From Lachnospiraceae bacterium UBA7202 (GTDB lineage: Bacteria > Bacillota > Clostridia > Lachnospirales > Lachnospiraceae): a DNA stretch of 64,000 bases. Position 1 is the first letter of the stretch. Each line of letters opens with the position of its first letter. Location: contig DKUO01000017.1 of assembly GCA_002490705.1 (NCBI GenBank), positions 1 through 64,000 on the forward strand, read 5' to 3'. Shown here in pieces: positions 36,892 through 44,345 of this stretch. The notes under the pieces were generated by a model. It had not been told where the DNA came from, made no database searches, and was given only the letters and a program-made list of their open reading frames with translations. The position numbers and the translations under genes are program-made.

Positions 36892-37041
36892 GCTTATTGC
36901 AGTGCAAACTCGAAAAACCTTCGGTTTTCCTCGTTCACGGGCATTCGCCCTATGCGTCCATTCGGATAAACGTTTCGGTGAGCAAGCTCCCCGGTTCATT
37001 TATCCAAATGTCCGCGCACTGCTTATTGCTTACGCGGACAT
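36892..37041 (+). ncRNA. candidate structured leader RNA or intergenic repeat element upstream of gtrA
   Basis: A 150-nt non-coding segment dense in complementary arms. P1 is GCAGTGC 36899-36905 with GCACTGC 37016-37022. P2 is AAAACC 36914-36919 with GGTTTT 36923-36928. P3 is GGGC 36939-36942 with GCCC 36947-36950. P4 is CATTcGGATAAA 36959-36970 with TTTATCCaAATG 36999-37010, containing GAGC/GCTC at 36980-36989. P5 is ATGTCCGCG 37008-37016 with CGCGGACAT 37033-37041. P5 conflicts with the ends of P1 and P4, giving two alternative folds. The 9-mer GCTTATTGC occurs directly repeated at 36892 and 37021. It could be a regulatory leader or a mobile intergenic repeat. Confidence 0.5.
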
Positions 37042-37050
37042 TATATCATA
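37040..37050 (-). promoter_or_regulatory. extended -10 for the VOC gene
   Basis: On the minus strand this reads TATGATATAAT, a perfect TATAAT with a TG extension. No clear -35 is seen. A minus-strand transcript from here would carry the complement of the structured element as its leader. Confidence 0.4.
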
Positions 37051-37077
37051 TGGGAGACAGAAAGGCATCAGAAAATT

Positions 37078-37548
37078 ATGAAAGCTCTGTATTTGAAATA
37101 TAAGGATTTCATCATGGAAGTGATTCATTTCGGCATGGTGGGCGTGATCAATACCATGATGGGATGGGCCATCATGGCGGTGCTGTATAACCTGATCCAC
37201 CTGAATTACTGGGTTTCCAGCGGAATATCCTACTTTATCGGCAGTGTGTTTTCCTACCACGCAAATGCTAAACTGACGTTCAAGGTGGAGAACCGGGATA
37301 AGTGGCTGCCGTGGCGCTTTGCCCTGAATATCATTGTGTGCTATCTGGTGTCCTTTACGGTGGCGAAGCCCTTTACGGCAAGGCTTTTGCATATGCTGGG
37401 GTTATCGGAAAACGGCAGGATTTCCCAGTCGCTTCTCGAAAATATCGCCATGATCTTCGGCATGGGCATCTTTATCGTGATGAACTTTTTCGGGCAGAAG
37501 CTGTTTGTGTTCCGCAAGACGAAGGGGAAGAGGGAAGAAAACGGATGA
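37078..37548 (+). CDS. GtrA family membrane protein
   Basis: A 156-residue protein with four hydrophobic segments at about residues 12-33, 42-62, 78-98 and 120-140, the length and topology of GtrA. Typical family elements are FGMVGVINTMMGW near 18-30, FIGSVFSYHANAKLTF near 52-67 and FGQKLFVF at the C-terminus. GtrA proteins are thought to flip undecaprenyl-phosphate-linked sugars outward for GT-C enzymes. It overlaps the next gene by 4 nt. The ribosome binding site is weak and poorly spaced, so the long structured leader may govern translation. Confidence 0.85.
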   Translation: MKALYLKYKDFIMEVIHFGMVGVINTMMGWAIMAVLYNLIHLNYWVSSGISYFIGSVFSYHANAKLTFKVENRDKWLPWRFALNIIVCYLVSFTVAKPFTARLLHMLGLSENGRISQSLLENIAMIFGMGIFIVMNFFGQKLFVFRKTKGKREENG

Positions 37549-39314
37549 GGCGGCTGACGCAGAAAAAATGGTTTCAGTGGATAACAAAATATTGGTTTGT
37601 TTTTCCGATTACAGGCTTCTTCCTGCTTATGGCGGTCGTCTTTTTCGGCTATGGAGAGCGCAGCTATATCGGCGTCCACGACAATATGGATCTGTTTCTG
37701 GCGCAGTTTCAGATGCTTAAGAACACGGATTCCTTTTGGAAACACGGTGTGGATGTGCCTTTTCTGGGCGGTGTGAGCCGTGACAACCTGCCCTCGGAAT
37801 TTTCCCTGTACAGCCTGCTGTATATGATTTTTCCCACATATACGGCCTATGTGCTGGGGCTTTTCGGTAAGATCCTGATCGGCATGTTTTCCTTTTGCCT
37901 GCTGGCGAGGGAGCTGTTTCCCGAAAAGTATGCGTCGTATCGCCCCGTTGTCTGGATGACCGGGTTTGCCTACGGGATCATTTGGTTTTTCCCGGCTTTC
38001 GGCTTTGCCTTCGCCTCGATCCCGCTGTGTGTCTGGCTGCTCCTTAAGATATACAGGGGACAGGGGAAAAGGTGGTACGGCTGGTACGCTGCCCTGTTTG
38101 CCTATCCGCTTACATCCTATTTTTCCTATCATGGACTGTTCCTTCTGGGATATTTGGCTTTGGCGGTTTTGTGGCTGGCCTGCCGGAAAGAATGGAAGGG
38201 GGTTCGGCGTCTTTTGGCGGCGCTTTTTGTGCTGGCGGCAGGATATGTGGCCTGTGAGTACCGGCTGTTTGGGCAGATGCTTTTTAGCGACGAGGTGACG
38301 ATTCGCTCCTCCATTGTGAATGCCAGTCTCTCCCTGCCGGAAATCGGAAAGGAGATCGGTCAGGTGTTCCGGGAAGGTATCTTCCATGCGGACAGCGTCC
38401 ACGGGAAGGTGGCGCTTCCGGTCTGCGCCGTTTATTTTATCGTGCATAACGGGATTGCTATAGGGAAAAAGCAGTGGCGGCAGCTCTGCCGTGATCCCTT
38501 CAATCTGGTGATGATTTTTATTCTGTTTAACTGCGTGGTGTACGGGCTGTATGACTACGAGCCTCTGCGCTCCCTTGTGGAGAAGCTGATTCCGCCGCTA
38601 CAGGGCTGGCAGTTTAACCGGACGATTTTTTTCAATCCGTTTCTCTGGTACGGGGCGCTGTTTCTGGTGCTGGCCCGGCTGTATGACGCGGGAGTATGGC
38701 AGATATGGCTTGCCAACGGTATCGTGTGTCTGGCTGTGCTGGCCGTGATTTTGACGCCTACCCGCTACAATGATTTATACAGCACCTGTTATAACAGGGC
38801 ATACGAGCATTTTCACGGACAGGAAGTGGACGAGCTCACCTATGAGCAGTTTTACGCCGTGGAGCTATTTGAAGAAATCAAGGAAGATATCGGTTATCAG
38901 GGAGAGTGGGCGGCGGCCTACGGCTTCCATCCGGCGGTGCTTGAGTACAACGGGATCGCCACGCTGGACGGGTATCTGGGGTTTTACTCCCAGCAGTACA
39001 AGGAGGAGTTCAGAAAGGTGATCGCCCCTGCTCTGGAGCGGGTGGAGGCCACCAGAATCTATTATGACGACTGGGGCGCCAGAGCCTATCTCTATTCGGG
39101 TACGGATTTGAGCATTGTCAGCGCCACCAAGACTGTGTATGCCACGGATGATCGTATTTACATCGACGCGGAAGCTTTCCGTAAATTGGGCGGGGAATAC
39201 ATTTTTTCAAGGATCGCGCTTTCCAATGCGGGGACGACGGGACTTGCCCTTGTGGGGGGATATACCTCTGCGGACGGAAGCTATACGATCTATGTGTATA
39301 GAGCTGTCGGGTAA
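37545..39314 (+). CDS. polytopic membrane protein (DUF6044-like), GT-C-like
   Basis: A 589-residue protein with about eleven hydrophobic segments and a C-terminal soluble part of about 150 residues. After the first helix it has YIGVHDNMDLFLAQFQM and later VSRDNLPSEFSLY, which I associate with the DUF6044 family (moderate, from memory). The 4-nt ATGA overlap with gtrA suggests that the two work together: GtrA supplies the flipped lipid-linked sugar and this protein transfers it. Confidence 0.6.
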   Translation: MRRLTQKKWFQWITKYWFVFPITGFFLLMAVVFFGYGERSYIGVHDNMDLFLAQFQMLKNTDSFWKHGVDVPFLGGVSRDNLPSEFSLYSLLYMIFPTYTAYVLGLFGKILIGMFSFCLLARELFPEKYASYRPVVWMTGFAYGIIWFFPAFGFAFASIPLCVWLLLKIYRGQGKRWYGWYAALFAYPLTSYFSYHGLFLLGYLALAVLWLACRKEWKGVRRLLAALFVLAAGYVACEYRLFGQMLFSDEVTIRSSIVNASLSLPEIGKEIGQVFREGIFHADSVHGKVALPVCAVYFIVHNGIAIGKKQWRQLCRDPFNLVMIFILFNCVVYGLYDYEPLRSLVEKLIPPLQGWQFNRTIFFNPFLWYGALFLVLARLYDAGVWQIWLANGIVCLAVLAVILTPTRYNDLYSTCYNRAYEHFHGQEVDELTYEQFYAVELFEEIKEDIGYQGEWAAAYGFHPAVLEYNGIATLDGYLGFYSQQYKEEFRKVIAPALERVEATRIYYDDWGARAYLYSGTDLSIVSATKTVYATDDRIYIDAEAFRKLGGEYIFSRIALSNAGTTGLALVGGYTSADGSYTIYVYRAVG

Positions 39315-39344
39315 GAAAAAGGATTAAGAAGAGGAAGGGATAGT

Positions 39345-40325
39345 ATGCCAATCAGAGTACACAATTTCGGAGGCGTGATCGGGTGGAACGCCAAAAAATA
39401 TCTGCCCCGGATTTCCAGCGAGAGTTATTTGAAATTACAGTTCATCAGCCGCAGGAAATCCCAGAAAAATTATATCGACTATTTTTTCAGCCATAAGGAG
39501 GCGCCTCATCCGCTGGTGGTGAATCTGGAGACGGTCAACCGCTGTAACAGCACCTGCGAGTTCTGTACGGCCAATATCAATGCGGAAAAACGGCCCTATA
39601 AGAAGATGGACGACGCGCTCTACTACTCGATCATCGACCAGCTGGCGGACTGGAATTACAAGGGCCATCTGACCCTTTACGGAAACAACGAGCCATGGCT
39701 TGACCCGCGTATTGTGGAATTTCATAAGTACGCCAGGGAAAAGCTGCCTGACACCTTTATCTTCATGTCCACCAACGGTTTGCTTTTGACGGTGGACAGG
39801 GTAAAGCAGATTGTGCCCTATGTGAACCAGCTTGTCATAAACAATTACGGTCTGGAGATGAAGATGCACGACAACGTGCAGGAGATTTACGAGTATGTGA
39901 AGGCGCATCCGGAGGAGTTTGCGGATGTGGATATTCTGATACAGATCCGTTATCTGAAAGAGGTGCTGACGAACCGGGCAGGCAGCGCGCCAAACAAACC
40001 GGCCAAAGAGAAGATTGTGAAGGAAACCTGTCTGATGCCCTTCACCGACCTGTGGATTACCCCCTTCGGGAAGCTGGGGCTTTGTTGCTGCGATAATTTC
40101 GAGGTGACCTGTCTTGCAGATCTGAACAATACTTCTCTGCGGGATGGATGGAACAGCCCCCAGTACAGGAAGGTGCGGGAAGCCATTGCGGAGGGCAGAC
40201 AGAATTACCCCTTCTGCAAACATTGCGATTTTATCGACGCGGGACTTCGCATGGATGCGGTGGACGACGTTTTAAAGCACAGGCAGATGCACGGCGCGAG
40301 ACAGACACTGTTCAGGAAAAGCTGA
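39345..40325 (+). CDS. radical SAM protein with SPASM-like C-terminus
   Basis: A 326-residue protein. The radical SAM 4Fe-4S motif is CNSTCEFC (C-x3-C-x2-C) near residues 66-73, inside VNLETVNRCNSTCEFC. The C-terminal third has extra cysteines (TCLMPF, LCCCDNF, FCKHCDF) typical of a SPASM-type auxiliary cluster domain. Such enzymes modify peptides or sugars. No short precursor-peptide gene was recognised next to it, and the neighbours are glycan genes, so a sugar or lipid-linked substrate is more likely than a RiPP, but this is inference. GAGGAAGGGA precedes the ATG. Confidence 0.85.
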   Translation: MPIRVHNFGGVIGWNAKKYLPRISSESYLKLQFISRRKSQKNYIDYFFSHKEAPHPLVVNLETVNRCNSTCEFCTANINAEKRPYKKMDDALYYSIIDQLADWNYKGHLTLYGNNEPWLDPRIVEFHKYAREKLPDTFIFMSTNGLLLTVDRVKQIVPYVNQLVINNYGLEMKMHDNVQEIYEYVKAHPEEFADVDILIQIRYLKEVLTNRAGSAPNKPAKEKIVKETCLMPFTDLWITPFGKLGLCCCDNFEVTCLADLNNTSLRDGWNSPQYRKVREAIAEGRQNYPFCKHCDFIDAGLRMDAVDDVLKHRQMHGARQTLFRKS

Positions 40326-40336
40326 GGATGGTGAAG

Positions 40337-41161
40337 ATGAGAAAAGAGATTTTGACGGCTGTTGGACTTTTGGCGGCGACAGGCTTGACGCTGGCGGGCT
40401 GTGGTGAGGTCAGGGCGAAGGAACCCGAAGCTGAGCCTGAGCCGGTACAGATGAAGGGCTCTACTTTTTCTGTTATGGGGGACAGCATCTCCACCTATGA
40501 GGGCTATAATCCGCAGGGATATCATATCTTTTTCCCGCAGTTCGGGGAAGTGAAAGAGGTCAAAGATACCTGGTGGCAGCAGGTGTCGGATGATCTGGAA
40601 TGGACGCTGTTTGCAAACAGTTCCAGTTCGGGTGCTACCGTGACAGGGGACTCCACCGGAACGGATGATCCCCAGTGCGGCTGTAATGAGTTTCGTACCA
40701 ACGCCCTTGCCGGGCCGGAGGGGGCATGTCCCGACCGGATTATTATCTATCTGGGAACAAATGATTTGTTAGAAATGGTACCGCTTGGGGATAATGATGG
40801 CAAAAGACCGGTGGAGGAGGGGAATATCGCCTTGTTCAGCGACGCCTATACGCTGATGCTTGACAAGATACAGGAAAAGTATCCGAAGGCGGAGATTTAC
40901 TGCTGTACCCTGCCCCATGTCGGAACTTATGGGACAAAGACGCCCTATGTGGAGTTTGTCAACGGCCTCGGACTGTCGGCGGCGGATTACGGGGAAGTGA
41001 TCGCCCGCATTGCAAAGAACAGAGGGCTTTCCGTTATCGATCTGTATGAATGCGGCATTACGGTGGAAAATCTACAAGAGACAACCAGCGACGGCGTACA
41101 TCCCACGGCGGAGGGGATGCACTGTATTGCCGGGGCGGTAGAGAAAGCGTTAACCGAGTAA
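40337..41161 (+). CDS. SGNH/GDSL hydrolase lipoprotein
   Basis: A 274-residue protein with a lipoprotein signal peptide: TLAGC gives a lipidated Cys22. SGNH blocks are intact: SVMGDSISTYEGY near residues 46-58 (nucleophile Ser), IYLGTNDLLE near 138-147, and SDGVHPTAEGMH near 250-261 with Asp and His. It would be an esterase or acyltransferase anchored on the outer face of the membrane. I prefer ATG 40337 over ATG 40328 because GAGG is then 8 nt upstream. It lies 11 nt after the radical SAM gene. Confidence 0.8.
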   Translation: MRKEILTAVGLLAATGLTLAGCGEVRAKEPEAEPEPVQMKGSTFSVMGDSISTYEGYNPQGYHIFFPQFGEVKEVKDTWWQQVSDDLEWTLFANSSSSGATVTGDSTGTDDPQCGCNEFRTNALAGPEGACPDRIIIYLGTNDLLEMVPLGDNDGKRPVEEGNIALFSDAYTLMLDKIQEKYPKAEIYCCTLPHVGTYGTKTPYVEFVNGLGLSAADYGEVIARIAKNRGLSVIDLYECGITVENLQETTSDGVHPTAEGMHCIAGAVEKALTE

Positions 41162-41198
41162 GCGCTGTCTGTAACCGGATGGGGAAAGGGAGTTGCCT

Positions 41199-41882
41199 AT
41201 GGAAGTGGAAGCAGTGGAGATTCAAAAAAAGTATCCGGGGAAGACCGTCTTAAACGGGGTGTCGTTTTCGGCGCGGGCGGGAAGCTGTGTGGGGATTGTG
41301 GGCAGCAACGGCAGCGGGAAATCGACGCTGCTCTCCATCCTGGCAGGCGTGCGCAGGGCGGACGGCGGCGCCTTTTTGTGTGACGGCGAAGATCTGTTGA
41401 GGCGTCCGGGAATGATTCCGAAGGTGTTGGGATATGTGCCGCAGGCAGACCCTTTGATGGAAGAGCTGACTGCCTGGGATAACCTTCGCATGTGGTGCGA
41501 TAAAGAGACCATAAAAAAATCCCTTTCCCATGGGGCCTTGAAGCTGTTGGGCGTGGATGGGTTTTTGAGGACGCCCGTGCACCGCATGTCGGGCGGCATG
41601 AAAAAGAGACTTTCCATCGGGTGCGCCGTGGTTTCCGATCCGAAACTTTTGCTCTTAGACGAGCCGTCGGCGGCTCTTGATCCTGTCTGTAAGGAGAGCA
41701 TCCGCTGTTATCTTGAGGCATACAAGAAGGAGGGCGGTGTGATTTTGATGGTGACCCATGACGCGCAGGATTTGGAATTGTGCGACGATTGTTACATTTT
41801 GAAAGGCGGCGGCCTGTATCCCTATCAATATGATGGGGATTTTCACAAGCTGGCGGCGGCGCTGTGCGAAAAGAACTTCTAA
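41199..41882 (+). CDS. ABC transporter ATP-binding protein
   Basis: A 227-residue ATPase. Walker A is GSNGSGKST near residues 36-44, the Q-loop follows in YVPQADP, the signature is MSGGMKKRL near 131-139, Walker B is LLLLDEPS near 151-158, and the H-loop is in VTHDAQD. Two ABC-2-type permease genes follow, so this forms a three-gene exporter. Its cargo is unknown; the C-terminus has no carbohydrate-binding extension of the Wzt kind. The stop codon lies within a long inverted repeat that continues into the intergenic space. Confidence 0.9.
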   Translation: MEVEAVEIQKKYPGKTVLNGVSFSARAGSCVGIVGSNGSGKSTLLSILAGVRRADGGAFLCDGEDLLRRPGMIPKVLGYVPQADPLMEELTAWDNLRMWCDKETIKKSLSHGALKLLGVDGFLRTPVHRMSGGMKKRLSIGCAVVSDPKLLLLDEPSAALDPVCKESIRCYLEAYKKEGGVILMVTHDAQDLELCDDCYILKGGGLYPYQYDGDFHKLAAALCEKNF

Positions 41883-41958
41883 AGCTCAGCGACAGAGGCC
41901 GCTTCGTTAAGAAGTTCTAAGTTTCGCACTGGAGAATGCCTAAAATGCGGCATTCTCC
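41864..41958 (+). repeat. two adjacent hairpins between ABC ATPase and permease genes
   Basis: The first is a 17-bp stem with a 3-nt bulge: GTGCGAAA plus AGAACTTCT (41864-41880) pair with AGAAGTTCT (41910-41918) and TTTCGCAC (41922-41929). The second is a perfect 10-bp stem GGAGAATGCC (41931-41940) / GGCATTCTCC (41949-41958) with an 8-nt loop, right before the ribosome binding site of the next gene. Neither has a convincing T-run, so mRNA stability or partial attenuation is more likely than full termination. Confidence 0.6.
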
Positions 41959-41973
41959 GTTTGGAGGTTGTAT

Positions 41974-43215
41974 ATGGTAAGGATGGCGGCATATTTCCTG
42001 GCACAACTGAAACGCGCGCGGAAACTGGCGCCTGCGCAGCTTGCGGCAAGTTTTCTGATCTGCGCCTGCGCGGGAGCTTTGGTTTATCTGCTCGTGGCGC
42101 AGGGCGTCCTCGATGCGGGCGGGACAAGATACCGGATCGGCATGGTAGGCGATTTGTCGGATTCCTATCTGGGATTCGGGATAGCGGCCTTGCAGGAAAT
42201 GGACGATTCCCGTTTTATGATTGAGCTTGTGGGAATGTCCGAGGCGGAGGCGGAGGACGCTTTTGCCAGAGGAGAGCTCTATGCGGTGATGCGGGTTCCC
42301 GAGGGCCTGATGGACGCCGTTGTGAGCGGGGAGAACGACAGCCTGATCACCTACACGCCAGCGGAGGGGCAGAAGGGCCTTGGGACGATGGTAATGGGTG
42401 AGATCACGGGGATTGCTTCCACTCTGGTGACCAGCTCCCAGAGTGCGATCTTTGCGATGCAGCGCGTGCTGATCGAGGAGGGAAGAGTGGATGAGGTGAA
42501 CAGAGCAACGGACAGGCTGAATCTTTCCCTGATCAATCTGGTGCTGTCCAGAAACGGCTTTGGCGAGGTGGAGATTCTCGGGTATGCGGACGGCCTGTCT
42601 ATGAAGCTGTATTATTTTTGCAGTGTATTTCTGCTGTTGCTTTTGTTTGCCGGACTTATGAACTGCGCTTTCTTTGCCCGCAGGAGCATGGCCCTTGCAC
42701 GGTTTTTGAAAGCCAGAGGCGTGGGTGCGTTCGGGCAGATTCTGGGAGAGTACCTGGCCTATCTGGGCCTTGTGTTCCTGGGCCTGTTTTCTTTGAGCCT
42801 GCCCATGGCTTTTCTGCTGGAGCGGGAACGGATCGGGATTCCTGAGTGGGAGGGCATGGGCGCGTTTCCCTTCTGGGGATTTCTTCGCACACTTTTTCCC
42901 GTTGTGCTTATGTTCGCCGCCATGCAGTTCTTTCTCTTCGAGGCGGCGGAGGGGATGGTGAACGGCATTTTGCTGCAATTTCTGTGCGGCGCCGGTATGG
43001 GATATCTTGCAGGGTATTTTTATCCCGCCGCTTTTTTCCCGGAACGGATGCGGATGATCGGGGGCTTTTTGCCTACCGGGGCGGCAGCGCGGTATGTGGA
43101 AGAGGGGCTTTTCGGCGGGGCCTCCGCTGGTGCTGCGACGGCTGTTTTTGTCTATCTTGCAGGATTCTTCGCCTTGGCTGTCCTGGTCAGGAAAAGAAGG
43201 ATAGGGAGAGAGTAG
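41974..43215 (+). CDS. ABC-2 type transporter permease
   Basis: A 413-residue protein: one N-terminal helix (about 20-42), an outer domain of about 160 residues, then five C-terminal hydrophobic segments from about 205 on. This is the ABC2_membrane_3 layout. ATG 41974 has GGAGG 6 nt upstream, just after a strong hairpin. It pairs with the ATPase before it and the permease after it. Exporters of this type carry peptides, drugs or lipid-linked compounds, and a glycan intermediate is possible here. Confidence 0.8.
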   Translation: MVRMAAYFLAQLKRARKLAPAQLAASFLICACAGALVYLLVAQGVLDAGGTRYRIGMVGDLSDSYLGFGIAALQEMDDSRFMIELVGMSEAEAEDAFARGELYAVMRVPEGLMDAVVSGENDSLITYTPAEGQKGLGTMVMGEITGIASTLVTSSQSAIFAMQRVLIEEGRVDEVNRATDRLNLSLINLVLSRNGFGEVEILGYADGLSMKLYYFCSVFLLLLLFAGLMNCAFFARRSMALARFLKARGVGAFGQILGEYLAYLGLVFLGLFSLSLPMAFLLERERIGIPEWEGMGAFPFWGFLRTLFPVVLMFAAMQFFLFEAAEGMVNGILLQFLCGAGMGYLAGYFYPAAFFPERMRMIGGFLPTGAAARYVEEGLFGGASAGAATAVFVYLAGFFALAVLVRKRRIGRE

Positions 43216-43217
43216 CT

Positions 43218-44345
43218 ATGATACGGGAGACGATCATAAGAATTTGGCTGTTGCAGAAACGCCTGTTAAAACGGAGAAGCTTTTTTCTTTTGCTGTGTCT
43301 TGCGCCTCTTTTTGCGGCCGGCGTGGGACGGCTTTCCGGGGAAGCTGCCGGAATCGCCACGGTGGCGCTGTATCTTCCCGAGGGGGACGGGACGGCGGAG
43401 GAGATTTCCCGCAGGCTCTTTCACGACGAGAGCGTGCTTCGCTATCTGCCCTGCAGGGACGAGGAAGAGGCGAGGGCCTGTGTGGAGAGCAAAGAGGCGG
43501 ACGCGGCATGGATTTTCGCGGAAGATATGGAGGAGCGTCTGAAAGAGCTTGCCGTCAGGCGCCGGGTGCGGCCTGTGGTGACGGTGCTGGAACGCAGGGA
43601 AAGCGTGCCTCTGATTCTCGGCAGGGAGATTTTGGCTGCGGCAATCTATCCCTCCTTTTCCTATGCGGTTTATGAGGGATATGTCAGGGAAGAGCTGGGC
43701 ATGGAGGAAATGACGGAGGAAGCGCTTCGCGCCGCCTATGAGCAGGCGGCGGTGGAAGGGAGTCTCTTTCAGATGGTCTATCCGGACGAAACGCCCGGGG
43801 AGGCGGAAGATTACAGTTATGTGCAGGCGCCCCTGCGGGGGATTCTTGCCATCTGGCTTACCTTCTGCGGCCTGGCTTCGGCTCTTTGGTTTATGCGGGA
43901 TGAGGAGAAAGGTGTGTATGAGAGAATGCCCGTAAGGAAGCGGCTGTCTGCGTCCTATATGGCCTGTGCGGTTTTTCTTGCGGACGCTTCCGTGGTGATG
44001 TTGATTGCAGTGAAGCTTTCCGGGGTCTTTACGGACTGGAAAAGCGAAATCGTGAGCTGTTTTGTTTTTGCTGCCTGTGTGACGGCTTTTGTCAATTTGC
44101 TCAGACTGTTTTGCCGCACGCCGCAGAGATTGGGAACGGCGCTTTTGCCCCTTGGCGCAGCGATGCTTGCGCTTTGTCCCGTTTTTCTGAATTTACAACA
44201 TTTCAGGGCGGGGAAAATGCTGCTCCCGCCCTGGTATTATCTGCAATCCATTCATAATGTGCGCTATCTGTATCTCATGGCAGCCTATACGGCTGTGCTT
44301 GTGCTGCTGAGTCTGCTGCTACAGCGCATAAGACGGTCAGTCTAG
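43218..44345 (+). CDS. ABC-2 type transporter permease, second subunit
   Basis: A 375-residue protein with the same layout as the preceding gene product: one N-terminal helix (about 18-40), an outer domain of about 160 residues and five to six C-terminal helices starting near residue 210. The two permeases are probably diverged paralogues that form a heterodimer. It starts 2 nt after the previous stop with GGGAGAGAG upstream; the long frame reaching back to 42846 is a shadow. Its stop overlaps the stop of the convergent oxidoreductase gene by 4 nt. Confidence 0.8.
   Translation: MIRETIIRIWLLQKRLLKRRSFFLLLCLAPLFAAGVGRLSGEAAGIATVALYLPEGDGTAEEISRRLFHDESVLRYLPCRDEEEARACVESKEADAAWIFAEDMEERLKELAVRRRVRPVVTVLERRESVPLILGREILAAAIYPSFSYAVYEGYVREELGMEEMTEEALRAAYEQAAVEGSLFQMVYPDETPGEAEDYSYVQAPLRGILAIWLTFCGLASALWFMRDEEKGVYERMPVRKRLSASYMACAVFLADASVVMLIAVKLSGVFTDWKSEIVSCFVFAACVTAFVNLLRLFCRTPQRLGTALLPLGAAMLALCPVFLNLQHFRAGKMLLPPWYYLQSIHNVRYLYLMAAYTAVLVLLSLLLQRIRRSV

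Noticed and set aside
36892..37041. Insertion sequence remnant suggested by GCTTATTGC direct repeats and 7-bp terminal inverted repeats
   Set aside because: No transposase fragment is present and the direct repeats overlap the inverted arms; kept only as a structured element or intergenic repeat.
39345..41161. A possible RiPP cluster based on the radical SAM and ABC genes
   Set aside because: No small precursor gene with its own ribosome binding site was found, and the flanking genes are glycan genes.
42846..43217. Long N-terminal extension of the second ABC permease
   Set aside because: It overlaps the first permease gene in another frame; ATG 43218 with a good site gives the normal membrane-helix start.
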